Below the pieces are notes generated by a model. That model ran no database searches. It was not told the DNA's origin and was given only the letters and a program-made list of their open reading frames with translations. From the NCBI GenBank assembly GCA_000745135.1, contig JQNH01000001.1:1736001-1800000 (forward strand): a DNA stretch of 64,000 bases. The letters run 5' to 3'. This DNA comes from Rhizobiales bacterium YIM 77505 (lineage in GTDB: Bacteria; Pseudomonadota; Alphaproteobacteria; Rhizobiales; Beijerinckiaceae). Every line of letters starts with the position of its first letter. The first letter of the stretch is position 1. This document shows, in pieces, positions 38,306 through 47,022 of this stretch. The position numbers and the translations under genes were made by a program.

Positions 38306-39463
38306 TCAGGCAAGCCGGGCGATAGCCAAAGCCACGGCCTGCGCCCGTGGCACGAGGCTCTCGACCTCGAGATACTCCTCCGGCGAATGCGCTTTGCCGC
38401 CGACGGGACCCACAGCGCAGAGGGTCGGGCAGCCGACGCTCGCGGTGAAGCCGGAATCGGCGCAGCCGCCCGTGAACTCGCCTTCAACGGAGCGGCCGAG
38501 ATCACGCATGGCGTCGCGATAAAGACGGAAGAGTTCTTCTCCGCCCGCATCCTGCACGAGGGGCCGGAACTCACCCTTGATCGTGAGGCGAGCGGAGGTG
38601 CCCGGCACCGTCGCGCTTGCAAGGACCGCCTCGATGCGCCGCATGGCGTCCTCCCGATCCGCCGGCGTCACGTAGCGCAGGTCAATCTGGCACTCGGCCC
38701 ACGGGGCGACCGTATTGACCGACTGCCCCCCAGACACGAGGCCCACATTGACCGTGGTGCCGCGAGCAAGATCGGTGATCGCATGGAGCGCCACGATCTT
38801 GTGGGCCAGTTCGCTGATGGCGCTGACGCCCTGCTCGAAATTGCCGCCGGAATGAGCCGCCTTCCCGAATACCTCCATGTGCATGAAGACGCCGCCCTTG
38901 CGCCCGGTGACCACATTGCCCGACGGCCGGCCCGGCTCCGAATTGAACACCGCCCTCGCCTGCCGTGCCAGGTCTTCGATGATCGGCCGGCCGGTGGGCG
39001 ACCCGATCTCTTCATCCGAGGTCATGAGCGCGACGAGAGGCGCCGGCGCACCGCCCGACCTGTTGTAAGCGGCAAGAACGAAGGCATTCATGACGAGCCC
39101 CGCCTTCATGTCGGCAACGCCGGGACCGTAGGCTCTTCCATCCGCCGTCCGGAAGGGTCGGCGCGCCGCCTCGCCCTTCGGGAACACGGTATCGCGATGG
39201 CCGAGGAGCACGATGGGCTTGTTCGATCCGCCCGCGCCGCCCACCTGCGCCTGGATCACATCGCCATAGGTGTCGTTCGGGATCACCGTCGTCGGGATAC
39301 CCTGCTCGCGGAAGAAGCGAAGGAAGCGCTCGCCGACCGCGTCGACGCCGGCCTTGTCGTACGATCCGGAGTCGATGTTCACGACCTCCTCGAGCAAAGC
39401 GAGCATCGCCTCCCGCTGCGAGGCGAGCCAGGAAACAGCGTCTTGAGGAGCGTTGAACGTCAT
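38306..39463 (-). CDS. M20 family metallopeptidase (glutamate carboxypeptidase/CPG2-like)
   Basis: A 385-residue dinuclear zinc peptidase. Metal ligands are visible in VLLGHRDTVFP, GPGVADMKAGLVMN, LMTSDEEIGSPTG and GGCADSGFTASVG near the C-terminus, with a dimerisation lid domain between (about residues 190-300, AAHSGGNFEQGVSAI). The closest pattern is the CPG2/ArgE-like group that removes C-terminal glutamate or acyl groups. No signal peptide at ATG 39463, so it is cytoplasmic. The substrate is unknown. Confidence 0.88.
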   Translation of the reverse strand: MTFNAPQDAVSWLASQREAMLALLEEVVNIDSGSYDKAGVDAVGERFLRFFREQGIPTTVIPNDTYGDVIQAQVGGAGGSNKPIVLLGHRDTVFPKGEAARRPFRTADGRAYGPGVADMKAGLVMNAFVLAAYNRSGGAPAPLVALMTSDEEIGSPTGRPIIEDLARQARAVFNSEPGRPSGNVVTGRKGGVFMHMEVFGKAAHSGGNFEQGVSAISELAHKIVALHAITDLARGTTVNVGLVSGGQSVNTVAPWAECQIDLRYVTPADREDAMRRIEAVLASATVPGTSARLTIKGEFRPLVQDAGGEELFRLYRDAMRDLGRSVEGEFTGGCADSGFTASVGCPTLCAVGPVGGKAHSPEEYLEVESLVPRAQAVALAIARLA

Positions 39464-39794
39464 CGGATCACCGCGGCGGAACAGTAGCATGTGAGGCTTT
39501 GCATAAAGGCTCCGGCCGGGGGGTGCCACCCTTCCTGCCACCCTCCACCCCTTTGCCGCATGCGTCGAGCGCGATCAGCGCGGAACGCAGTCCGGACGGA
39601 AGCGCAAGGACTCCGCTGCGAAGCAGCGCCTTTCGATGGCGCAAAAGATTGAGCCGCCTCGCGGCAGCTTGTTGCTCTCTCTCGGAAGCCTTCCATTCCC
39701 CCGAACGAGGTCCGGGGTCCGCCAGGCCTTCGGAAAGGGCGCGGTGGTTCAGCGCCGCTTCCTCACCGCCCTTCCATCAAGCTGCAGCCCCCCA
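39464..39794. other. 331-base gap with no supported gene
   Basis: Lies between the M20 peptidase start and the ftsH-like stop, both minus strand. It must contain the M20 promoter. I see no tRNA, no strong hairpin with a T-run, and no ORF with a ribosome-binding site. Confidence 0.5.
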
Positions 39795-41663
<1,869 letters not shown>

Positions 41664-41761
41664 GGAGGGCTGCTCCGAGCGGATGGCGCCCGCAGAAGGT
41701 GGGGCTTGGAGCAAGGGATTGCCAGGGCGCCTTGGAAAAGCAAGCACCGCGCATCACGCCA

Positions 41762-41792
41762 CAACGCCGCCGACAGCTCGTCGGCGGCGTTG
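41762..41792 (-). terminator. Strong hairpin after the orphan parA gene
   Basis: A 13-bp perfect stem, CAACGCCGCCGAC at 41762-41774 with its complement at 41780-41792, closes a 5-base loop 31 bases beyond the parA stop on the minus strand. No T-run follows, so it would end or protect the parA transcript without the classical intrinsic-terminator tail. Confidence 0.6.
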
Positions 41793-41822
41793 GGTCGCCT
41801 TCGATGCCCTGCGGGGTGCGCG

Positions 41823-42503
41823 TCAGGCCGCAGCCTTGTGCATCGCTCCGGAGCCGCCCTGCGCGCTGTTGATGACCTTCACCGACTTGTCGATGGCGGA
41901 CCATAGGGCGGCGATCTCTGCCGCCGCGGCCGAGTCCGGATCGAACTCCTTGACCCCTGCGCCAGCGCCGACGGCAAAGGAGAGGTCGGTCCGATGGGTG
42001 ATCTGGCCCGACCAGACCGGCACCTTCATGCCGCTCAGACCGGCCCGCGCATCCCGCACCATGAACGACTCGCTCTCCCCGCGCCGCGGCGGCGCCGCGT
42101 TCATGACCACCGCATAAGGCTTCCCCTCGGCGCGGCAGGCCTCGATTGTCTCGGTGACCGCGGCAAGATCGAAGACGCTGGGGCGTGTCGGGATCACGAC
42201 CAGGGTTGCGGCCCGAATGGCCTCACCGACGATGGGGGACTTGTTCGGCGGAGTATCAATGAACACCCACTCGAATCCGTCCTTCTTCGCCGCCTTGAGG
42301 GTATCGGACAGCGGCCGACCGGGCTTCGTCAGGGCCGGCCGCTCGCCGCCGCGCAGGGAATGCCACAGGGACAACGAGCCCTGCGGGTCGGCATCGATCA
42401 CGAGCGTCCGCCGCGAAGGCTTGGCGACATGGGCCGCAAGATGAGCGGTCAGCGTGCTCTTGCCCGAGCCGCCCTTACGAGATGCGACGACGATGACGTT
42501 CAT
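41823..42503 (-). CDS. ParA/MinD-type ATPase, orphan
   Basis: A 226-residue P-loop ATPase with the deviant Walker A KGGSGKST in VIVVASRKGGSGKSTLT, switch I-like VIDADPQGSLSLW and switch II FIDTPPNKSPI. It matches ParA-family partition ATPases, which drive positioning of plasmids, chromosomes or protein clusters. No parB or centromere-like repeat is adjacent, so it is an orphan. A GGAAGGGG ribosome-binding site precedes ATG 42503. It is unlike MipZ, which has an N-terminal VVGNEKGGAGKST pattern. Confidence 0.88.
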   Translation of the reverse strand: MNVIVVASRKGGSGKSTLTAHLAAHVAKPSRRTLVIDADPQGSLSLWHSLRGGERPALTKPGRPLSDTLKAAKKDGFEWVFIDTPPNKSPIVGEAIRAATLVVIPTRPSVFDLAAVTETIEACRAEGKPYAVVMNAAPPRRGESESFMVRDARAGLSGMKVPVWSGQITHRTDLSFAVGAGAGVKEFDPDSAAAAEIAALWSAIDKSVKVINSAQGGSGAMHKAAA

Positions 42504-42657
42504 GGTGTCCCCTTCCTGCGCGGCCTTGAGACTCAAGCCTGCGGGGATGTGGTTAACGGGTCGCTAACGGCCGCGACGCGAGCCAGTGAGGAAGGCCAGA
42601 GGGCCCGGAACGGACGCGGTCGGCCCCCGCGTGAGGCGCAGCGCTTTTGGACCGCGA

Positions 42658-43752
42658 TCAGGCGTCGTGCGCGCCGATGACGTGGAAGCGCAGGCCCTCG
42701 AAGGCCATGCCCGCCGCCGAGCGACCGCATGCAATGACCCCTGCCCCCCAAAGGATCACCTCTTCGCGATAGACCCGCAGCTCCTCGCCGTCGGAGAACG
42801 TCACGAAGGTCCCGTTGGTGCTGTGATCGATGAGCACCCATTTGTCGCCGCGGCGCTCGATCGTCGCGTGGTTCCGCGAAGCGCTGTGGTCCGTGACCAC
42901 GATGTCGTTGCCGGCCTCGCGCCCGAGCGTGATGGTGTCGCGATCCTCCCCGAAGCTCCATTCCTCCTGCTGGTGTCGCAGCTTCAGACGACGCCATGCG
43001 GGGGTCGGATCCGTCGTGCGGCTCCTGAAGATCATGGTCTGGTCCGCAAAGTCCCGCCACAACACCTCCACCGCGGGCACGCGGCGCGCCTTGCCTTTGA
43101 GGGAGACGCTGTCGAGGGCGCGCATCGTCCGGCGTTGCGCCGGCGCAAGTCGTTGAACGCACTCCTCGGTCGTGATGATCTGCCCGCCTTTCGCAAGGCC
43201 GACCATGCGCGAGGCGACATTGACGGTGTCGCCGAAGAAGTCGCCCGCGTCCTCCAGCGCCGGGCCGTAATGGAAGCCGACCCGCGCCGAGAGCCTGATC
43301 TCGCCCCGCGGACCCGCCACCGGCGGAAGGTCCTGGATGCGGCGCTGCATGGCGATGGCGGCGCGACACATCTGCGTCACGCCCCGGAAGGCAGCCATCA
43401 CCTCATCGCCGATCGTCTTGACCACGACGCCGCCGCTCGACCGCACCGCTTCGGACATCACGCCAAGGCACGTCTCGATGGCAGCCAGCGCGGCGCGGTC
43501 CCCCAGAAGCTCGTAGAGGCGCGTACTCCCGGCAACGTCGCTGAACAGGATCCCGACCTCGCAGCTCTCGCTCGTCATGGCACAGGCGCCGGTCACCTCG
43601 AGCGCCGTGGGCACCGCCACGCGCCGATCGTCCTCGCGAAGTGTAGACTCTCCGGACCCGACCGGGAAGACGCCTGCTTGGCGATGGCTCAGCCCCGATG
43701 CGACCGCTGCCAGAACACGAACGCGCAGATCCAACGAGAGCGGTGTCGACAT
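42658..43752 (-). CDS. Class III adenylate/guanylate cyclase with C-terminal FHA domain
   Basis: A 364-residue signalling protein. Residues 65-235 form a nucleotide cyclase domain with metal Asp72 in LFSDVAGSTRLY, Asp116 in TIGDEVMAAF and FFGDTVNVASRM. Residues 265-345 form an FHA phosphothreonine-binding domain, with GR 277-278, SRNH 292-295 and NG 313-314. Residues 1-27 (MSTPLSLDLRVRVLAAVASG onward) look like the start of an IS630-type transposase. A strong AAGGAG lies 8 bases before GTG-free ATG 43752, so the long form is probably made; the cyclase proper could start at ATG 43578 (MTSESCEVGIL), giving 306 residues. Confidence 0.88.
   Translation of the reverse strand: MSTPLSLDLRVRVLAAVASGLSHRQAGVFPVGSGESTLREDDRRVAVPTALEVTGACAMTSESCEVGILFSDVAGSTRLYELLGDRAALAAIETCLGVMSEAVRSSGGVVVKTIGDEVMAAFRGVTQMCRAAIAMQRRIQDLPPVAGPRGEIRLSARVGFHYGPALEDAGDFFGDTVNVASRMVGLAKGGQIITTEECVQRLAPAQRRTMRALDSVSLKGKARRVPAVEVLWRDFADQTMIFRSRTTDPTPAWRRLKLRHQQEEWSFGEDRDTITLGREAGNDIVVTDHSASRNHATIERRGDKWVLIDHSTNGTFVTFSDGEELRVYREEVILWGAGVIACGRSAAGMAFEGLRFHVIGAHDA
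43621..43752 (-). mobile_element. IS630-family transposase N-terminal remnant, fused to the cyclase gene
   Basis: The first 25 or so codons read MSTPLSLDLRVRVLAAVASG then LSHRQAG, the conserved opening of IS630-type OrfA (LDLRERV-AAV--G-S-R-AA). Similarity fades in the following VFPVGSGESTL. No further transposase sequence or terminal inverted repeat is evident. The fragment stays in frame with the cyclase. Confidence 0.6.
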
Positions 43753-43773
43753 AGCTGCCAGGCTCCTTCTGGC
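43753..43773 (-). promoter_or_regulatory. Hairpin presenting the Shine-Dalgarno of the cyclase gene
   Basis: On the minus strand CTGCCAG, loop AAGGAGC, CTGGCAG forms a 7-bp hairpin directly before ATG 43752. The loop carries AAGGAG (43761-43766), 8 bases from the ATG. A binding site exposed in a loop would be accessible; whether it is regulated is unknown. Confidence 0.5.
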
Positions 43774-43841
43774 AGACAGCCGGAATCACGCTACGACCGG
43801 CTTGAGACCCCAACCCGATTCATACCCTCGTTCCACAACAG

Positions 43842-44237
43842 CTAGCGGCCGGTGAGCGTCATCCCGAGCGCCGCGACGAGGCGCTCCAACACCTCGTCGC
43901 TCGGCGTCTTTTCGCCGCGCTCGATCTCGCTGAGGTAGCCCTGGCCGATGCCGGCGGCGGCGGCAAGCTCGACCTGGCTCATCCTGCGCGCCTTGCGCGC
44001 GGCGCGGATACGCTCGCCGATGCCGAGGTTCGGCTTGGGCGGCCGGACGTCGGAACCGGCCGCCACCAAGCGCTCCTCCCCAGCCGCAAGGCGGGCGCGA
44101 ACCGCCTGCGCGATGCGAACCGTCATGCGGTCCTCGGCCTCCTCGTCGCCGCCGCGGGCGAGCAGGGCGTCGAACTCGCCCCTTGGAACCACGACGAGCT
44201 CTTCGCCGGCGGGGGTGATGATGATCTGGAAGTTCAT
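43842..44237 (-). CDS. XRE-family antitoxin
   Basis: A 131-residue protein. The C-terminal half (residues 72-128) is a helix-turn-helix of the Xre/HipB type: GERIRAARKARRMSQVELAAA, GIGQGYLSEIERGEKTPSDEV. The N-terminal part (MNFQIIITPAGEELVVVPRG) likely binds the toxin. It begins 9 bases after the RelE-like gene; toxin-first order as in higBA. It likely neutralises the toxin and represses the operon. Confidence 0.85.
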   Translation of the reverse strand: MNFQIIITPAGEELVVVPRGEFDALLARGGDEEAEDRMTVRIAQAVRARLAAGEERLVAAGSDVRPPKPNLGIGERIRAARKARRMSQVELAAAAGIGQGYLSEIERGEKTPSDEVLERLVAALGMTLTGR

Positions 44238-44246
44238 GGCCGCTCC

Positions 44247-44492
44247 TTACCGATAGATGTGGCGACGGTGCCCGACCGCCAAGATGGTGAGACCGTGTTC
44301 ACTTTCCTCGAAGATCACGCGGTAGTCTCCGTCCCTCAGCCGGAGGGCCGGGTCGCCCTTCATGCGCTTCACATCACCCTCGCCGGTGAGCCCGTATCGA
44401 AGGAGCTTCTCAACGAGGCTCTCCTGAACCTCCTCGGGGAGCTTCCAGAAGTCCCGGGCCGCCGCGGTGGTGTAGATCAGCGTCTTGTTCAT
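44247..44492 (-). CDS. RelE/ParE-family toxin
   Basis: An 81-residue protein of RelE fold: MNKTLIYTTAAARDFWKLPE, then DVKRMKGDPALRLRDGDYRVIFE and the C-terminal ILAVGHRRHIYR, the classic RelE/ParE core (RLR-GDYRV and GHR--IY). Such toxins are mostly ribosome-dependent mRNA endonucleases; a gyrase-poisoning ParE function is possible. ATG 44492 is chosen since upstream codons are not family-like. It is the first gene of a toxin-antitoxin pair with the XRE gene. Confidence 0.85.
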   Translation of the reverse strand: MNKTLIYTTAAARDFWKLPEEVQESLVEKLLRYGLTGEGDVKRMKGDPALRLRDGDYRVIFEESEHGLTILAVGHRRHIYR

Positions 44493-45063
44493 GGCGATAA
44501 AGGAACCTAGCGAGCGGCCCGCCTGCAAGCCGAGCATGAGGTGCGATTGGCCGCATAATGAGGCGCTGCACCATTCCAGCCGTCCACAGCCGATCGCTTT
44601 CGTCTCTCTACCTGCGGGCAGGCACGAGGTACGGATGCGTGCGGCTTTAAGTCATTCGTCGGAGCTGATCCCGATGCTGCAAGCCAATCCGCCCGCCCCA
44701 CCCGATGCGCCCGGCGCCGCCCGCCGGCGCGCTCGGTAGCGCAGGCTCGTCGACCTCAATGCCAATGTGATCCGCTCCGGCACGCGCATCGCTCGCGTCA
44801 GGCCGCAGGTGGGCCGTCCTCCTGCATGTGGTCGCTACACGCCAGGGCCGGATCGTCCCGGCCGAGCGCTTGGCGTGGGCGCTTTGGGGCCGGTCTCAGG
44901 GCCCAGCGCACGCCATGGCCCGAACAACGGGTATCCCGTATGGCGACCAAGCGGCGGGAGCGTGCCGTCGGCGGGCGCCGCTTGATAGGTGCGGCAGAGG
45001 CGGGTGGGAAGCAGTCGCGGTGCTCCCGCACGGGACAGTGGTGCTCAAGCGGCAGAGGCGCGA
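44493..45063. other. 571-base gene-poor accessory stretch
   Basis: Between the toxin gene and the promoter at 45064. Frames are short and none has a ribosome-binding site. The plus frame at 44828-45067 (VVATRQGRIVPAERLAWALW) could be a degraded gene but I cannot place it. The stretch looks like relict DNA. Confidence 0.4.
44641..44665. repeat. Imperfect copy of the tRNA-Pro 3' flank (left)
   Basis: GCGGCT (44641-44646), AAGTCATT (44649-44656) and GTCGGAGC (44658-44665) recur in the same order at 45575-45607, where they run into tRNA-Pro. Spacing differs by indels. It could be a worn attachment-site duplication. Confidence 0.35.
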
Positions 45064-45093
45064 TTGACGTAGCCCCGTGTGCCTGTGGATAAT
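45064..45093 (+). promoter_or_regulatory. Sigma70-type promoter
   Basis: TTGACG (45064-45069), an 18-base spacer and GATAAT (45088-45093) form a near-consensus promoter, unusual in this GC-rich window. Transcription would start near 45100. Confidence 0.65.
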
Positions 45094-45109
45094 CAGGATA
45101 GGGAGCGGG

Positions 45110-45151
45110 ATGCTTCCGTTCATGGTGGGTGCCAACAGTCCCGGCGGTTAG
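45110..45151 (+). CDS. Possible 13-aa leader peptide
   Basis: ATG 45110 is preceded by GGGAG (45101-45105) and encodes MLPFMVGANSPGG, ending at TAG 45149-45151. The stop falls in the loop of the terminator hairpin at 45137-45169, so a translating ribosome would cover the left arm. This is the geometry of a leader-peptide attenuator; nothing shows that it is used. Confidence 0.35.
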   Translation: MLPFMVGANSPGG

Positions 45152-45176
45152 GGGTGAGCCGCCGGGACTTTCTTTT
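45137..45176 (+). terminator. Intrinsic terminator/attenuator hairpin
   Basis: AGTCCCGGCGG (45137-45147) pairs perfectly with CCGCCGGGACT (45159-45169) around an 11-base loop, followed by TTTCTTTT. It lies about 40 bases past the predicted transcription start and only 12 bases before the start of the next ORF at 45189. Confidence 0.7.
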
Positions 45177-45188
45177 GAGGGCCGACCT

Positions 45189-45383
45189 ATGCAGCAGGAC
45201 GAACGTATCGAGCAAATCGCCCGACTGATCGCAATGGCCGCATACCGCAAGCTCTATGAGCGGCTTCCACCGACCGACGTGGACCCGGTAGTGGTGGCGG
45301 CGCACCGGGCCGAGCGCGAGTGGCGTGAGTTCATCCCGGACGCCGAGGCGATCCTGACCGTTGTCACCACGGAACAGACGTAA
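45189..45383 (+). CDS. Small soluble protein (64 aa), unknown
   Basis: A 64-residue, mostly helical acidic protein (MQQDERIEQIARLIAMAAYR, then KLYERLPPTDVDPVVVAAHR and a tail ending ILTVVTTEQT). A GAGG ribosome-binding site lies about 8 bases before ATG 45189. A clear promoter and a terminator-like hairpin lie just upstream, which suggests regulated expression. I do not recognise it; size and setting resemble accessory or phage-derived small genes. Confidence 0.55.
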   Translation: MQQDERIEQIARLIAMAAYRKLYERLPPTDVDPVVVAAHRAEREWREFIPDAEAILTVVTTEQT

Positions 45384-45600
45384 GCGGCACGATGTGCTCC
45401 TTCCGGGTCATCGGCCGCTTGCCTGAATAACCCTTTTCGCTATCCCACATCGTCTCGGTTTCCCACGGGGGCCGCTGCGCCCGCTCGGCGGGCGTCATCT
45501 TGTGCCGGTTCTGCACGTTGCGGGCAAACCGTTTGCAAACCGGCGCGTTGCGGTCGCCCTTTGTCCCGATCCACGCGGCTAAGTCATTGATTTTTAATGG
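45364..45600 (-). pseudogene. Open frame abutting tRNA-Pro, possible integrase or phage-gene remnant
   Basis: The minus strand is open from the tRNA 3' CCA (45600) to TGA 45366-45364, 78 codons, including INDLAAWIGTKGDRNAPVCK, MTPAERAQRPPWETETMW and RPMTRKEHIVPLTSVPW. No good start or ribosome-binding site is present. TRKEHIVPLT resembles the REHxVPLS segment of tyrosine recombinases, and the location next to a tRNA 3' end is where integrases sit, but the match is short. Confidence 0.3.
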
Positions 45601-45607
45601 TCGGAGC
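45575..45607. repeat. Imperfect direct repeat at the tRNA-Pro 3' end (right copy)
   Basis: GCGGCT (45575-45580), AAGTCATT (45581-45588) and GTCGGAGC (45600-45607, within the tRNA acceptor) match the blocks at 44641-44665 in the same order. Confidence 0.35.
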
Positions 45608-45675
45608 GGCGGGATTTGAACCCACGACCCCTAGTCCCCCAGACTAGTGCGCTAACCGGGCTGCGCTACGCTCCG
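45598..45675 (-). tRNA. tRNA-Pro (GGG)
   Basis: Cloverleaf on the minus strand: acceptor CGGAGCG (45675-45669) with CGCTCCG (45608-45602), discriminator A, encoded CCA 45600-45598, anticodon stem CTAGT/ACTAG around CTGGGGG (anticodon GGG), T arm GTGGGTTCAAATCCCGC. 78 bases. Confidence 0.97.
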
Positions 45676-45943
45676 ACGCCTCAAAGGGCTCGGGTGATCT
45701 AGCTTTTCCCCTCCACGGCCGCAACCCCTTCCAGGTCAAAATAGGAACGGAACGGCACCGAACGGTTCGCAGCCGCTTGGCGACCATGAATAGCCGAAAG
45801 GCCGCCATCGAGGAGCATGGCAGGCTCTCAAGGCGCCAGCAGGGACCGCCACGCTTCGCGTCAAGTCATCTGTGATGCAGACCACGGTCGCCCCTGTGGA
45901 GACGAATAGCCTTGTCTCCTCACCCTCCTGAAAGGGCACGGCG

Positions 45944-46588
45944 ATGGACTGGCAGCCTGTCTATGATTTCTGGTTCCCTCTCGACCTCACAACGGCGGGC
46001 ATCGAGAGCCACTGGCGGATGCTCGAATGGTGGATGCGAGGCGGCGCCAATGCCGAGCTGAGCCGTTTCGCCCCTGTCCTCGCAGCCGGCAGGAGCGGCC
46101 GGCTCGACCATTGGCCAGAGACGCCGCGCGGCCGCCTCTCCCTCATCATCGTGCTCGATCAGTTTCCGCGCGGCCTTCATGCCGGCACGCCGGCGGCCTT
46201 CGCCTCTGACCCGGAGGCGCTGCGGCTCGCTGAGCAGGGCTTCCTGAACGGACACTACGACGCCCTCTCGAACCCTTATGAGCGGTTCTTCTATTTTCTC
46301 CCTCTCGCGCATGCGGAGGGTCCCGATCATCTGAAGCGGATGGAGCGCGTCGTCAGCGTGTCGGAACAGGCCCTTGCAGAAGCGCCGCCGCATCTGAAGC
46401 CCGTCTGGGAGTTCTCGCTGACCCAAGCGCAAGCCAATCGCGAGATCATCGCGCGCTTCGGCCGCTTTCCCCATCGCAATCCGATCCTCGGACGCGTTTC
46501 GACCACGGAAGAGGCGGCGCACATCGCGAAAGGCGACTTCGTTCACCTGCGCTCGCCACCCAGCAATGCCGCTGGTGTAAGGCCGTAG
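45944..46588 (+). CDS. DUF924 family protein
   Basis: A 214-residue helical protein with DUF924 landmarks: YDFWFPLD near the N-terminus, WPETPRGRLSLIIVLDQFPR, NPYERFFYFLPLAHAE and the C-terminal FPHRNPILGRVSTTEE. The fold is TPR-like and the function is unknown. It stands alone after tRNA-Pro, with the next gene 28 bases downstream on the same strand. Confidence 0.9.
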   Translation: MDWQPVYDFWFPLDLTTAGIESHWRMLEWWMRGGANAELSRFAPVLAAGRSGRLDHWPETPRGRLSLIIVLDQFPRGLHAGTPAAFASDPEALRLAEQGFLNGHYDALSNPYERFFYFLPLAHAEGPDHLKRMERVVSVSEQALAEAPPHLKPVWEFSLTQAQANREIIARFGRFPHRNPILGRVSTTEEAAHIAKGDFVHLRSPPSNAAGVRP

Positions 46589-46616
46589 GACCGCCCATCT
46601 TGTCGGGAGACTTCTG

Positions 46617-46952
46617 ATGCTGCGCGAGAGCCAGGCCGCGGTCGTCGCCCGCAATGAGGAATGGTTCGGCTCCGTTGCCACGGAGCCCTACGAGGCCGGC
46701 TGGGCGAGCGAGGCCATCGTGTTCGTGCGCGCCCTCAAGGATGCTGTCGGAATGCCAGGCCGGGCACGCATCGAGCTGTCGCCCGATGGCATGCATTGGG
46801 TAGCCGAGGGTACCGAGTTCGACCTGCCCATGCGGACCGACGAAGTCACCTTCGCGCGCGTCTCCCACTTCGGGACTTGGCTGCGCCTCTCCGCCGACCT
46901 CCCCGAGGGAGCCTCCCTCACCGTCCTCGTCACCTGGCATCTGAAGGCCTGA
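46617..46952 (+). CDS. Conserved-looking hypothetical protein (111 aa)
   Basis: A soluble 111-residue protein of beta-rich appearance: ATEPYEAGWASEAIVFVRAL, RIELSPDGMHWVAEGTEF, and ASLTVLVTWHLKA at the C-terminus. A GGGAGA ribosome-binding site 6 bases before ATG 46617 supports it. The regular Trp/Gly spacing suggests a small jelly-roll or carbohydrate-binding-like fold, but that is a guess. No signal peptide. Confidence 0.65.
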   Translation: MLRESQAAVVARNEEWFGSVATEPYEAGWASEAIVFVRALKDAVGMPGRARIELSPDGMHWVAEGTEFDLPMRTDEVTFARVSHFGTWLRLSADLPEGASLTVLVTWHLKA

Positions 46953-47022
46953 TCAGATCCTGCTCGCGAAGACATGGTGCGAGCGTGCGATGGCTCGGTT
47001 CGAGGCGCGTGCCGCGCTGCGC

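Noticed and set aside
44828-45067. 80-codon plus frame in the relict stretch
   Set aside because: No ribosome-binding site and no recognisable motif; may be decayed sequence but not callable as a gene.
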